The translations under genes were made by a program, and so were the position numbers. DNA of 64,000 bases from Triticum aestivum (lineage: Eukaryota > Streptophyta > Magnoliopsida > Poales > Poaceae), in NCBI RefSeq assembly GCF_018294505.1, contig NC_057808.1:356302696-356366695 (forward strand), in the 5' to 3' direction. The notes below the pieces were generated by a model. It searched no databases. It had not been told where the DNA came from and saw only the letters and a program-made list of their open reading frames with translations. Positions 11,253 through 23,372 of this stretch are shown piece by piece (position 1 is the first letter of the stretch; every line of letters starts with the position of its first letter).

Positions 11253-12412
11253 CTAATGAGTTAGTTGCGGGATGATGCATTACGGAACGAGTAAAGAGAC
11301 TTGCCGGTAACGAGATTGAACTAGGTATTGAGATACCGACGATCGAATCTTGGGCAAGTAACATACCGATAACAAAGGGAACAACGTATGTTGTTATGCG
11401 GTTTTACCGATAAAGATCTTCGTAGAATATGTAGGAACCAATATGAGCATCCAGGTTCTGCTATTGGTTATTGACCGAAGATGAGTCTCGGTCATGTCTA
11501 CATAGTTCTCGAACCCGTAGGGTCCGCACGCTTAAAGTTCTCTGACGCGGTATTATGAGTTTATGTGTTTTGATGTACCGAAGGTTGTTCGGAGTCCCGG
11601 ATGTGATCATGGACATGACGAGGAGTCTCGAAATGGTCGAGACCTAAAGATCAATATATTGGATGGCTATCTTTGGACATCGGAATGGTTCCGGATGAGT
11701 TCGGTCATTTACCGAAGTACCGGGAGGTTACCGGAACCCCCCGGGGAGTGTATGGGCCTTATTGGGCCTTAGTGGGAGAGAGGAGGAGGCGTCCTAGGAG
11801 GCCCCCCAAGCCCAATCCGAATTGGGAGGGGGGCCGGCCCCCTTTCCTTCCTCCCTCTCTCCTCCTTCCTTCCTCTCCTACTCCTACTTGGAAGGGGGGG
11901 GGGATCCTACTCCCGGTGGGAGTAGGACTCCCCTTGGGGCACGCCATGAGAGGGCTGACCCTCCCCCTCCTCCACTCCTTTATATACGGGGGAAGGGGGC
12001 ACCCCATAGACACACAAGTTGATCATTGTCTTAGCTGTGTGCGGTGCCCCCCTCCACATATTCCACCTCGGTCATATCATTGTAGTGCTTAGGCGAAGCC
12101 CTGCGTCGGCAACTTCATCAACACCGTCATCATGCCGTCGTACTAACGAAGCTCTCCCTCGACACTCAGCTGGATCAAGAGTTCGTGGGACGTCACCGAG
12201 CTGAACGTGTGCAGAACACAGAGGTGCCGTGCCTTTGGTACTAAGGATCGGTTGAATTGTGAAGACGTTCGACTACATCAACCACGTCACTTGACGCTTC
12301 CGCTTATGGCCTACGAGGGTACGTGGACAACACTGTCCCCTCTCGTTGCTATGCATCACATAGATCTTGCGTGATCGTAGGAATTTTTTTGAAATTACCG
12401 CGTTCCCCAACA
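11253..12412 (+). repeat. Element B 5' LTR, part 2
   Basis: Continues from 1087 after element C and matches 18222-19392. It ends CCCCAACA directly before the primer site. Confidence 0.95.
11980..11987 (+). promoter_or_regulatory. Predicted TATA box of element B
   Basis: TTATATAC followed by GGGGGAAGG, about 430 bp from the LTR end; the same sequence is at 18960-18967 in the 3' LTR. Likely start of the genomic RNA just downstream, around 12010. Confidence 0.6.
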
Positions 12413-12413
12413 G

Positions 12414-12429
12414 TGGCATCCGAGCCAGG
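12414..12429 (+). other. Primer-binding site of element B (initiator tRNA-Met)
   Basis: TGGCATCCGAGCCAGG one base inside the 5' LTR, close to the canonical tRNA-iMet complement TGGTATCAGAGCC with a few changes. Confidence 0.85.
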
Positions 12430-13646
12430 TTTATGCGTAGATGTTATATGCACGAGTAGAACACAAATGAGTTGTGGACGATAATAGTCATACTGCTTAC
12501 CAGCATGTCATACTTTGATTCGGTGGTATTATTGGATGAAGCGGCCCGGACCGACATTACGCGTACACTTACGCGAGACTAGTTCTACCGACGTGCTTCA
12601 CACACAGGTGGCTGGCGGGTGCCAGTTTCTCCAACTTTAGTTGAATCAAGTGTGTCTATGCCCGGTCCTTGTTGAAGGTTAAAACAACACACTTGACGAA
12701 AAATCGTTGTGGTTTTGATGCGTAGGTAAGAACGGTTCTTACTCAGCCCGCAGCAGCCACGTAAAACTTGCAACAACAAAGTAGAGGACGTCTAACTTGT
12801 TTTTGCAGGGCATGTTGTGATGTGCTATGGTCAAGACATGATGCTAAATTTTATTGTATGAGATGATCATGTTTTGTAACAGAGTTATCGGCAACTGGCA
12901 GGAGCCATATAGTTGTCGCTTTATTATATGCAATGCAATCGCCTTGTAATTGTTTTTACTTTATCACTAAGCGGTAGCAATAGTCGTAGAAACAATAGTT
13001 CGCGAGACGACAACGATGCTACGATGGAGATCAAGGTGTCGCGCCGGTGACGATGGTGAGCATGACGGTGCTTTGGGGATGGAGATCAAAGGCACAAGAT
13101 GATGATGGCCATATCATATCACTTATATTGATTGCATTTGATGTTTATCCTTTATGCATCTTATTTTGTTTTGATTGACGGTAGCATTATAAGATGATCT
13201 CTCACTGAATTTCAAGGTACAAGTGTTCTCCCTGAGTATGCACCGTTGTGAAAGTTCGTCGTGCCGAGACACCACGTGATGATCGGGTGTGATAAGCTCT
13301 ACGTTCACATACAACGGGTGCAAGCCAGTTTTGCACACGCAGAATACTCAGGTTAAACTTGACGAGCCTAGCATATGCAGATATGGCCTCAGAACACTGA
13401 GACCGAAAGGTCGAGCGTCAATCATATAGTAGATATGATCAACATAGTGATGTTCACCATTGAAAACTACTCCATCTCACGTGATGATCAGACATGGTTT
13501 AGTTGATTTGGATCACGTGATCACTTAGATGATTAGAGGGATGTCTATCTAAGTGGGAGTTCTTAAGTAATATGATTAATTGAACTTTAATTTATCATGA
13601 ACTTAGTACCTGATAGTATTTTGCATGTCCATGTTGTTGTAGATCA
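12430..13646 (+). other. Element B untranslated leader
   Basis: About 1.2 kb without a credible coding frame. It is homologous to A's leader (19665-20674 plus 44908-45106). Conserved blocks include the repeated 'gatggagatca' stretch near 13023-13090 and 'catgtgatgatcgggtgtgat'-like sequence near 13272. In BARE-type elements this region carries dimerisation and packaging signals; none was mapped here. Confidence 0.7.
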
Positions 13647-14588
13647 ATGGCCCGTGCTACTATTCCTTTGAATTTTAATGCATTCCTAGAGAAAGCAAAG
13701 TTGAAAGACGATGGTAGCAATTACACGGACTGGGTCCGTAACTTGAGGATTATCCTCATTGCTGCACAGAAGAATTACATCCTGGAAGCACCGCTAGGTG
13801 CAAGACCCGCTGCAGGAGCAACACCGGACGTTTTGAACGTCTGGCAGAGCAAAGCTGGTGACTACTCGATAGTTCAGTGTGCCATGCTTTACGGCTTAGA
13901 ACCGGGACTTCAACGACGTTTTAAACGTCATGGAGCATATGAGATGTTCCAGGAGTTGAAGTTAATATTTCAAGCAAATGCCCGGATTGAGAGATATGAA
14001 GTCTCTAATAAGTTCTACAGCTACAAGATGGAGGAGAATAGTTCTGTTAGTGAGCATATACTCAAAAGGTCTGGGTATAAACATCACTTGATTCAACTGG
14101 GAATTAATCTTCCTGATGATAGTGTCATTGACAGAATTCTTCAATCACTGCCACCAAGCTACAAGAGCTTCGTGATGAACTATAATATGCAAGGGATGAA
14201 CAAGACAATTCCCGAGCTCTTCGCGATGCTAAAGGCCGCGGAGGTAAAAATCAAGAAGGAGCATCAAGTGTTGATGGTCAACAAGACCACCAGTCTCAAG
14301 AAAAAGGGTAAAGGGAAGAAGGGGAACTTCAAGAAGAACGACAAACAAGTTGCTGCTCAAGTGAAGAAGCCCAAGTCTGGACCTAAGCCTGAGACTGAGT
14401 GCTTCTACTGCAAAGGGACTGGTCACTGGAAGCGGAATTGCCCCAAGTATTTGACGGATAAGAAGGATGGCAAGGTGAACAAAGGTATATGTGATATACA
14501 TGTTATTGATGTGTACCTTACTAATGCTCGCAGTAGTGCCTGGGTATTTGGTACTGGTTCTGTTGCTAATATTTGCAACTCAAAATAG
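13647..14588 (+). pseudogene. gag: Element B Gag and start of protease (premature stop)
   Basis: Starts MARATIPLNFNAF, typical of BARE/WIS Gag. The Copia Gag core (SNYTDWVRNLRIIL, MLYGLEPGLQ) spans residues 20-200. A basic stretch and one CCHC zinc knuckle, CFYCKGTGHWKRNC, lie near residues 252-265. The protease follows in frame, but its active site reads WVFGTGSVANI: the catalytic Asp (codon 14550-14552) is Gly. A TAG at 14586-14588, most simply from CAG, ends the frame. Gag itself looks intact and could still be made; protease and everything downstream are not. Confidence 0.88.
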
Positions 14589-15793
14589 GGACTACGGATT
14601 AAGCGAAGATTGGCTAAGGACGAGGTGACGATGCGCGTGGGAAATGGTTCCAAAGTCGATGTGATCGCCGTCGGCACGCTACCTCTACATCTACCTTGGG
14701 GATTAGTTTTAGACCTGAATAATTGTTATTTGGTGCCAGCGTTGAGCATGAACATTATATCTGGATCTTGTTTGATGCGAGACGGTTATTCATTTAAATC
14801 TGAGAATAATGGTTGTTCTATTTATATGAGTAATATCTTTTATGGTCATGCACCCTTGAAGAGTGGTCTATTTTTGTTGAATCTCGATAGTAGTGACACA
14901 CATATTCATAATATTGAAGCCAAAAGATGCAGAGTTGATAATGATAGTGAAACTTATTTGTGGCACTGCCGTTTGGGTCATATTGGTGTAAAGCGCATGA
15001 AGAAACTCCATTCTGATGGACTTTTGGAATCACTTGATTATGAATCACTTGGTACTTGTGAACCATGCCTCATGGGCAAGATGACTAAAACTCCGTTCTC
15101 CGGAACAATGGAGCGAGCAATAGATTTGTTGGAAATCATACATACTGATGTATGTGGTCCGATGAATATTGAGGCTCGCGGCGGGTATCGTTATTTTCTC
15201 ACCTTCACAGATGATTTGAGCAGATATGGGTATATCTACTTAATGAGACATAAGTCTGAAACATTTGAGAAGTTCAAAGAATTTCAGAGTGAAGTGGAAA
15301 ATCATCGTACAAGAAAATAAAGTTTCTGCGATCTGATCATGGAGGAGAATATTTGAGTTACGAGTTTGGTCTTCATTTGAAACAATGCGGAATAGTTTTG
15401 CAACTCACGCCACTCGGAACACCACAGCGTAATGGTGTGTCCGAACGTCGTAACCGCACTTTATTATATATGGTGCGATCTATGATGTCTCTTATTGATT
15501 TACCGCTATCGTTTTGGGGTTATGCTTTAGAGACGGCTGCATTCACGTTAAATAGGGAACCATCTAAATCCATTGAGACGACACCTTATGAACTTTGGTT
15601 TAGCAAGAAACCAAAGTTGTCGTTTCTTAAAGTTTGGGGTTGCGATGCTTATGTGAAAAAGCTTCAACCTGATAAGCTCGAACCCAAATCAGAGAAATGT
15701 GTCTTCATAGGATACCAAAGGAGACTGTTGGGTACACCTTCTATCACAGATCCGAAGGCAAGGCATTCGTTGCTAAGAATGGATCCTTTCTAG
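14589..15793 (+). pseudogene. Element B protease remainder and integrase (frameshifted)
   Basis: 14610-15320 carries the rest of the protease, the pre-integrase zinc-binding segment (WHCRLGH and CEPCLMGK) and the first catalytic Asp in IIHTDVCGPM. A one-base loss near 15308 shifts the frame. 15353-15793 continues with the second Asp region just upstream and PQRNGVSERRNRTLLYM, where the catalytic Glu is kept. A second frameshift near 15712, after CVFIGYQ, ends this segment. The triad is visible but spread over incompatible frames. Confidence 0.85.
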
Positions 15794-16143
15794 AGAAGGA
15801 GTTTCTCTCGAAAGAAGTGAGTGGGAGGAAAGTAGAACTTGATGAGGTAACTGTACCTACTCCCTCATTGGAAAGTAGTTCATCACAGAAATCTGTTCAT
15901 GTGATCCCTACACCAATTAGTGAGGAAGCTAATGATGATGATCATGAAACTTCAGATCAAGTTACTACCGAACCTCGCAGGTCAATCAGAGTAAGATCCG
16001 CACCAGAGTGGTACGGTAATCCCGTTCTGGAGGTCATGTTACTTGACCATGACGAACCTATGAACTATGAGGAAGCGATGATGAGCCCAGATTCTGCGAA
16101 ATGGCTTGAGGCCATGAAATCTGAGATGGGATCCATGTATTAG
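15697..16143 (+). pseudogene. Element B integrase C-terminus and linker to RT (stop)
   Basis: Picks up the polyprotein after the frameshift near 15712 (PKETVGYTFYHRSEGKAFV). It runs through the Ser/Glu-rich linker (EEANDDDHETSDQVTTEPRR) to the start of RT. TAG at 16141-16143 interrupts it; the next codons remain in the same frame. The family context suggests an original Glu codon. Confidence 0.8.
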
Positions 16144-17574
16144 AACAAAGTGTGGACTTTGGTTGATTTGCCCGATGATCGGCAAGCCATCGAGAATAAA
16201 TGGATCTTTAAGAAGAAGACTGACGCTGACGGTAATGTTACTGTCTACAAAGCTTGACTTGTTGCAAAAGGTTTTCGACAAGTTCAAGGAGTTGGCTACG
16301 ATGAGGCCTTCTCTCCCGTAGCGATGCTTAAGTATGTCCGAATCATGTTAGCAATTGCTGCATTTTATGATTATGAAATTTGGCAAATGGATGCAAAGAC
16401 TGTATTCCTGAATGGATTTCTGGAAGAAGAGTTGTATATGATGCAACCTGAAGGTTTTATCAATCCAAAGGATGCTAACAAAGTGTGCAAGCTCCAGCGA
16501 TCCATTTATGGATTGGTGCAAGCATCTTGGAGTTGGAATAAACGTTTTGATAGTGTGATAAAAGCATATGGTTTTATACAGACTTTTGGAGAAGCTTGTA
16601 TTTACAAGAAAGTGAGTGGGAGCTCTGTAGCATTTCTAATATTATATGTGGATGACATATTGTTGATTGGAAATGATATAGAATTTCTGGATAGCATAAA
16701 AGGATACTTGAACAAGAGTTTTTCAATGAAAGACCTCGGTGAAGCTGCTTATATATTGGGCATCAAGATCTATAGAGATAGATCAAGACGCTTAATTGGA
16801 CTTTCACAAAGCACATACCTTGATAAAGTTTTGAAGAAGTTCAAAATGGATCAAGCAAAGAAAGGGTTCTTGCCTGTGTTACAAGGTGTGAAGTTGAGTC
16901 AGACTCAATGCCCGACCACTGCAGAAGATAGAGAGAAAATGAAAGTCATTCCCTATGCTTCAGCCATAGGTTCTATCATGTATGCAATGTTGTGTACCAG
17001 ACCTGATGTGTGCCTTGCTATTAGTTTAGCAGGGAGGTACCAAAGTAATCCAGGAGTGGATCACTGGACAACGGTAAAGAACATCCTGAAATACCTGAAA
17101 AGGACTAAGGATATGTTTCTCGTTTATGGAGATGACAAAGAGCTCGTCGTAAATGGTTACGTCGATGCAAGCTTTGACACTGATCCGGATGACTCTAAGT
17201 CACAAACCGGATACGTATTTATATTGAACGGTGGAGCTGTCAGTTGGTGCAGTTCTAAGCAAAGCGTCCTGGCGGGATCTACGTGTGAAGCGGAGTACAT
17301 AGCTGCTTCGGAAGCAACAAATGAAGGAGTCTGGATGAAGGAGTTCATATCCGATCTAGGTGTCATACCTAGTGCATCGGGTCCAATGAAAATCTTTTGT
17401 GACAATACTGGTGCAATTGCCTTGGCAAAGGAATCCAGATTTCACAAGAGAACCAAACACATCAAGAGACACTTCAATTCCATCTGTGATCAAGTCAAGG
17501 AGGGAGACATAGAGATTTGCAAGATACATACGGATCTGAGTGTTGCAGACCCGTTGACTAAGCCTCTCTCGTGA
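16144..17574 (+). pseudogene. Element B reverse transcriptase and RNase H
   Basis: After a further TGA at 16255-16257 (probably from CGA), 416 codons are open from 16324. RT motifs include QMDAKTVFLNG, QRSIYGLVQASWSW and the catalytic YVDDILLIGND. RNase H follows with VDASFD, STCEAEYIAA and FCDNTGAIALA, so all catalytic acids are present. The frame ends SVADPLTKPLS at a TGA (17572-17574), the usual Copia polyprotein end. The domains look chemically intact, but two upstream stops prevent their expression. Confidence 0.9.
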
Positions 17575-17650
17575 GCAAAACATGATCAGCACCAAGACTC
17601 CATGGGTGTTAGAATCATTACTGTGTAATCCATATTATTAACTCTAGTGC

Positions 17651-17661
17651 AAGTGGGAGAC
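17651..17661 (+). other. Polypurine tract of element B
   Basis: AAGTGGGAGAC immediately before the 3' LTR, as usual for this family. Confidence 0.85.
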
Positions 17662-19392
17662 TGAAGGAAATATGCCCTAAAGGAAATAATAAAGTTGTTA
17701 TTTATATTTCCTTATATCATGATAAATGTTTATTATTCATGCTAGAATTGCATCAACCGGAAACTTAGTACATGTTTGAATACATAGACAAACCGAGTGT
17801 CACTAGTATGCCTCTACTTGACTAGCTCGTTGAATCAAAGATGGTTGAGTTTCCTAGCCATAGACATGAGTTGTCATTTGATTAACGGCATCACATCATT
17901 AGAGAATGATGTGATTGACTTGACCCATTTCATTAGCTTAGCACTTGATCGTTTAGTATGTTGCTATTGCTTTCTTCATGACTTATACATGTTCCTATGA
18001 CTATGAGATTATGCAACTCCCGAATACCGGAGGAACACTTTGTGTGCTACCAAACATCACAACTTAACTGGGTGATTATAAAGGTGCTCTACAGGTGTCT
18101 CTGATGGTGTTTGTTGAGTTGGCATAGATCGGGATTAGGATTTGTCACTCTGATTGTTGGAGAGGAATCTCTGGGCCCTCTCGGTAATGCACATCACTAT
18201 AAGCCTTGCAAGCAATGTGACTAATGAGTTAGTTGCGAGATGATGCATTACAGAACGAGTAAAGAGACTTGCCGGTAACGAGATTGAACTAGGTATTGAG
18301 ATACCAACGATCGAATCTCGGGCAAGTAACATACCGATGACAAAGGGAACAACGTATGTTGTTATGCCGTTTGACCGATAAAGATCTTCGTAGAATATGT
18401 AGGAACCAATATGAGCATACATGTTCCGCTATTGGTTATTGACCGGAGATGAGTCTCGGTCATGTCTACATAGTTCTCGAACCCGTAGGGTCCGCACGCT
18501 TAACGTTCTGTGGCGATCGGTATTATGAGTTTATGTGTTTTGATGTACCAAAGGTTGTTCGGAGTCCCGGATGTGATCACGGACATGACGAGGAGTCTCG
18601 AAATGGTCGAGACATAAAGATCGGTATATTGGATGGCTATGTTTGGACATCGGAATGGTTCCGGATGAGTTCAGGCATTTACCGGAGTACCGGGAGGTTA
18701 CCGGAACACCCTGGGGAGTGTATGGGCCTTATTGGGCGTTAGTGGGAGAGAGGAGGAGGCGGCCTAGGAGGGGGCGTGCCCTCCAAGCCCAATCCGAATT
18801 GGGAGGGGGGCCGGCCCCCCTTTCCTTCCTCCCTCTCTCCTCCTTCCTTCCTCTCCTACTCCTACTTGGAAGGGGGGGGGGGAATCCTACTCCCGGTGGG
18901 AGTAGGACTCCCCTTGGGGTGCGCCGTGAGAGGGCCGACCCTCCCCCTCCTCCACTCCTTTATATACGGGGGAAGGGGGCACCCCATAGACACACAAGTT
19001 GATCATTGTCTTAGCCGTGTGCGGTGCTCCCCTCCACATATTCCACCTCGGTCATATCGTTGTAGTGCTTAGGCGAAGCCCTGCGTTGGTAACTTCATCA
19101 ACACCGTCATCATGCTGTTGTGCTGACGAAGCTCTCCCTCGACACTCAGCTGGATCAAGAGTTCGTGGGACATCACCGAGCTGAACGTGTGCAGATCGTG
19201 GAGGTGCCGTGCTTTCGGTACTAAGGATCGGTTGAATTGTGAAGACGTTCGACTACATCAACCACGTCACTTGACGCTTCCGCTTACGGTCTACGAGGGT
19301 ACGTAGACAACACTCTCCCCTCTCGTTGCTATGCATCACATAGATCTTGCGTGACCATAGGATTTTTTTTGAAATTACCGCGTTCCCCAACA
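17662..19392 (+). repeat. Element B 3' LTR (complete)
   Basis: 1731 bp, TGAAGGAAAT...CCCCAACA, uninterrupted; the reference for rejoining the split 5' LTR. Followed at once by CTTGC (19393-19397). Open frames in it, such as 18643-19002, recur in the other copy and are shadows. Confidence 0.95.
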
Positions 19393-19397
19393 CTTGC

Positions 19398-19646
19398 TAG
19401 ATCAAGAATGCAGAGGACGTCACCGAGCTGAACGTCTGCAGAACACGGAGGTGTCGTACGTTCGGTACTTGATCGGTTGGAGCGCGAAGAAGTTTGACTA
19501 CATCAACCGCGTTGTTAAACGCTTCCACTTACGGTCTACGAGGGTACGTAGACACACTCTCCTCCTCGTTGCTATGCATCTCCATGGATAGATCATTGCG
19601 TGTGCGTAGATTTTTTTGTTTGTTTTCCATGCAACGTTTCCCATCA
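19398..19646 (+). repeat. Element A 5' LTR, part 2
   Basis: Resumes A's LTR after element B and matches about 50392-50636. It ends CCCATCA before the primer site. Confidence 0.92.
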
Positions 19647-19647
19647 G

Positions 19648-19664
19648 TGGCATCATGAGCCAGG
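19648..19664 (+). other. Primer-binding site of element A (initiator tRNA-Met, degenerate)
   Basis: TGGCATCATGAGCCAGG one base inside the LTR. It carries an extra base compared with element B's site, in keeping with A's age. Confidence 0.78.
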
Positions 19665-20674
19665 TCTATGCGTAGATGATGAGCACGAGTAGAACACAAA
19701 GAGTTGTGTGCGGTGATGGTCATACTGCTTACCACCAACGTCTTATTTTGATTCGGCGGTATTGTGGGACGAAGCGGCCCGGACCAACCTTACATGTCCA
19801 CGTACATGAGACTGGTTCCACCGACAGACATGCAACTTGTTTTCCATAAAGGTGGCTGGCGGGTGTATGTTTCTCCTACTTTAGTTGAATCGAATTTGAC
19901 TGTGGCTGGTCCTTGAAGAAGGTTAAAACAACAAACTTGATGAATCACCGTTGTGGTTTTTGCCGTAGGTAAGAATGGTTCTTTCTAGAAGCCCGTAGCA
20001 GCCACGTAAAACTTGCAACAACAAAGTAGAGGACGTCTAACTTGTTTTTGCAGGGCATGTTGTGATGTGATATGGTCAAGACATGATGTGATATACGTTG
20101 TTGTATGAGATGATCATGTTTTGTAAATTCATCGGCAACCGGCAGGAGCCTTATGGTTGTCTCTTTATTGTATGAAATGCAAACGCCGTGTAATTGCTTT
20201 ACTTTATTGCTATGAGTTAGCAATAGTTAACGAGACAACCACGACGCAACGATGGAGATCAATGTTTCGAGCCGATGACGATGGAGATCATGACGATGCT
20301 TTGGAGATGGAGATCAAAAGCACGAGATGATGATGGCCATATCATGTCATATATTTTGATTGCATGTGATGTTTATCTTATATGCATCTTATTTTGCTTA
20401 GAACGACGGTAGCATTATAAGATGATCCCTTCACTAAATTTCAAGGTAAAAGTGTTCTCCCTGAGTATGCACCGTTGCTACAGTTCGTCGTTTCGAGACA
20501 TCATGTGATGATCGGGTGTGATAGACTCTACGTTCACATACAGCGGGTGTAAGACAGTTTTTACACATGCAGAATACTTGGGTTAAACTTGACAAGCCTA
20601 GCATGTATAGACATGGCCTCAGAACACTAAAGACCGAAAGGTCGAATGTGAATCATATAGTAGATATGATCAAC
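19665..20674 (+). other. Element A untranslated leader, part 1
   Basis: Homologous to B's leader 12430-13442, with no coding frame. It ends at TCAAC (20670-20674), the left target duplication of element D, and resumes at 44908. Confidence 0.82.
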
Positions 20675-21220
20675 TGTAACATCCCAAATTTTCAATTTGG
20701 AATGTTATACATTAGATCATCATTGCATACCATATTTTATTGCATTTTGGTTGATCCTACATATTCTACACAACTCAAGGACCCATGGAGAGAGTTGGGG
20801 ATTTCGTTATTTTCATATTCGAGTTTTTCTCGAATTTTGAAAAGAGGATCTTTGATTTTAATTATTTTTCTCTGAAATATTTCTTTTATAAAAAAATGAA
20901 AGAGAGAGGATTAAATGACTTCCTCAAAATAAAGAAATATCAGAGATTTAATATTAAAATCAAATAAGATTTTTATTCGGAGTTTTATCGCTATTTTATT
21001 TGAATTAGGAAAAATATGCGTTTTTAAAAATTGCATTTTAGGCCCAAATAAATGTTCACCTTGTCCGGCCTATTTTTAGAGGACGGGGAAATTTTATTTC
21101 GGGATTTTTAGAGTCCATTTAGTATTTCTTTTCTTTCTTTTTCTGCACGTCAGAATTATTAAAAAAAAGTCAAACCTACTTCGGGCCGTACCCGGCCAGG
21201 ACTCTTCGGGCCGGCCCCTT

Positions 21221-21281
21221 TATAAGCCGCTGCCCGCACCCCGCAGCCCACCAGCCCCGCCACCCAAAACCCTAACCCTAG
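21221..21281 (+). promoter_or_regulatory. Predicted core promoter of element D: TATA box and telo-box
   Basis: TATAAG at 21221 follows GGCCGGCCCCTT. Forty-five bases downstream lies AAAACCCTAACCCTAG (21266-21281), which contains the plant telo-box AAACCCTA. The same pair is in the 3' LTR (29271 and 29316-29331). Confidence 0.55.
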
Positions 21282-22604
21282 CCGCCCGCCGCCCACACCG
21301 CCACCCCGCACCGCCGCGCCGCCCTTCGCCGCCGCCCGCCGCCGCCGCCCGCCAGAGTTCGAGGTAGCCACCGGTTTTTTTAAACCGATCGGTTTTATTT
21401 CGTAAACCCTAGTTTTCGTTTGGTTCGGTTTATTTTTATTGGTTTAGTTATATAGCGAACGCTCGTTCGTTCGTTTTAACGAACGGTTTTCACCGTTTAA
21501 CCGCAGACAGCGAACGCTCGCTCGTTAGCCTGTACGTCAGTTTTTCTTTTTCTCGGATTTTCCGCGATTATTTTCGATCGCGATTTCTGATCCGATTTTC
21601 GTTCTAGTATAACTTGTCGCTCGTTTATCGCAATCAGGCGATTCAAACGCCTAGAGTTTCGTCTCGAAACCCTCTTTCTGTTTAACCAACTTGAACAAGA
21701 TTTTGCTGCTGTAAAATTTGACTTTAGTTCAAATTAGTAAACGAAGCTTGTTTCTTTCGCCGTTTGAGTTTTGTTGCTTCGTTTGATTTGATTCTTTTTG
21801 CGAACCGGAGTTCTTGAGTTGAACTTTCTGGTTAGATCTCTTGTTTGAGTTTTACTCGTGCCCTTGCTTGATTGCTTATTGTATGCTTGTTTGTTTGCGA
21901 TAGAGTACCCGGAGTGTGAAGCGTGCTACTTCGAGTCTCTAGGTTTCACGGATCATCAGCAAGGCAAGTAACACTTTGATCATACCTCTTACTACCCAGT
22001 TTTATTGCATTAGATCAATCCTCAAACAATTGCATGGTTAGGATCTGAATTAAATTGTGGGTTGGGAAGTAGATGAGGTAGTACCTATTCACCTGTTTAT
22101 TATCAAACCTTGGGAGTTACTTCTATGCTATGCTTATATTGCTATGCTATGCTCGTAGACGTGGATTGGGTTTGAGTGTATCAATGACAGTTGTGAGATT
22201 GTTAATTAATGGTTCAACTTAAGGTGGCAACTTAAATACACATCTGGGTGGATTGAGGCACCTGGGGAATCCAGTGATTGCCTGTATTTTTTTGGAAATC
22301 CCGGGGTACCGTGTGATTCTCCTATGGAATGCCACCCAGGCTCAAAGGGATCATGAGATTATTCATACTAGAAACTTCCGTGTGCAGCCACAACCTATTA
22401 TGGGCTCTAGCATAGTTGATTAAGTCGTGTGAACTCTTACAGTGGTATACTAGCAGATGTAGGGGATGTAGGTGGTACGGTCTACCCATCGTAAGGTGCT
22501 AACGCCTCTGAAAGACTGTGTCTCGGTCATCCGTTTCTCAAACACCATGTAGTGCGAGAAATTCAATGGAGGAGATCGAGTCTTGTGGGGAAAAGTGCAC
22601 AAAC

Positions 22605-22656
22605 CTCTGCAGAGTGTATAAACTAATCATGGTTAGCCGTGTCCCCGGTTATGGAC
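22605..22656 (+). other. Pair of conserved hairpins in element D U5
   Basis: CTCTGCAGAG (22605-22614), then 26 bases, then GTCC-loop-GGAC (22641-22656) around CGGTTA. The same arrangement is in D's 3' LTR (second hairpin 44285-44300) and in element F (54049-54098). Confidence 0.5.
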
Positions 22657-23267
22657 ATCTTGAGTATCTGGTTCTTGGATTATCAAGTTGATCTCATCAC
22701 TACTAAATTAATTTTATTGGGTTGTTAATGATTACTTTTAATTGGGATTGAGAGGGGGTTTACCTTCTCAATGTTTTCAACAAACTTTGTAGTTAAGTAA
22801 AATATATTCCTTTGCAGTAGGGAAAAATTGGCTTTCCGCAAAACACAATAACCATACAGCCTCCACCAGCCATATATGCATGTAGTGATAGCTTTATTCT
22901 GTTTACTACTCTCTTGTGTTACATTGCCAGCATATTCCATGTGCTGACCCATTTTCGGGCTGCAACGTATCATGTTGCAGACTTTTCAGACGACGAGTAA
23001 GGAGCCTTAGGTCGTGGTCTTTCACTCAGTGATGCCGTTGGAGTTGATGGACTCACTTTATCTTCCAAGCCTTCCGTTGTTATCATTTTAGATGGCCTTA
23101 AGCCAAATTTATTGTAATAAGTTCTCTTTTGAGACATTCGATGTAATAAGTGTGTGATTGCTACTCTGTTATAAATCCTCCAAGAACCGTGTGTGTCAGC
23201 ATTACCGATCTAGGGATGACACTTATGCACAGAGATCAGACTGTTTGAGGTCTGGTCGCTACAAAGA

Positions 23268-23280
23268 TGGTATCAGAGCA
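23268..23280 (+). other. Primer-binding site of element D (initiator tRNA-Met)
   Basis: TGGTATCAGAGCA four bases inside the 5' LTR; 12 of 13 positions match the tRNA-iMet complement. Confidence 0.9.
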
Positions 23281-23372
23281 CACACTGACTGTAGGACACG
23301 ACCACTAAGCTAAAGCCCTAGATCACTACTCTCTTCTCATTTCTAACTCCTCTCCATTTTCTACTCTTTAGG

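Larger units (their letters stand above)
529..19392 (+). mobile_element. Element B: Copia LTR retrotransposon (BARE/WIS/Angela-like) nested in A's 5' LTR
   Basis: Begins TGAAGGAAAT at 529 and ends CCCCAACA at 19392. It is flanked by a perfect 5-bp duplication CTTGC (524-528 and 19393-19397). The rejoined 5' LTR (529-1087 plus 11253-12412) is about 1719 bp and the 3' LTR (17662-19392) is 1731 bp. The primer site is at 12414 and the polypurine tract at 17651. Gag-pol is in Copia order (gag, protease, integrase, RT, RNase H) with several stops and frameshifts, so B is not autonomous. By eye the two LTRs differ at about 3-4% of compared positions. Element C splits the 5' LTR. Confidence 0.95.
20675..23263 (+). 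repeat. Element D 5' LTR
   Basis: 2589 bp, TGTAACATCC...GCTACA, pairs with 28725-30130/43722-44907. The promoter-like part is near 21221; about 2 kb of R/U5 leader follows. The 3' end contains two small conserved hairpins (22605-22656). Few differences are visible between the copies, roughly 2-3% by eye. Confidence 0.94.

Noticed and set aside
11673..12204. Proline-rich frames of 61-139 codons (also 18643-19184)
   Set aside because: Lie in the CT-rich promoter stretch of B's LTRs and recur in both copies in several frames at once.
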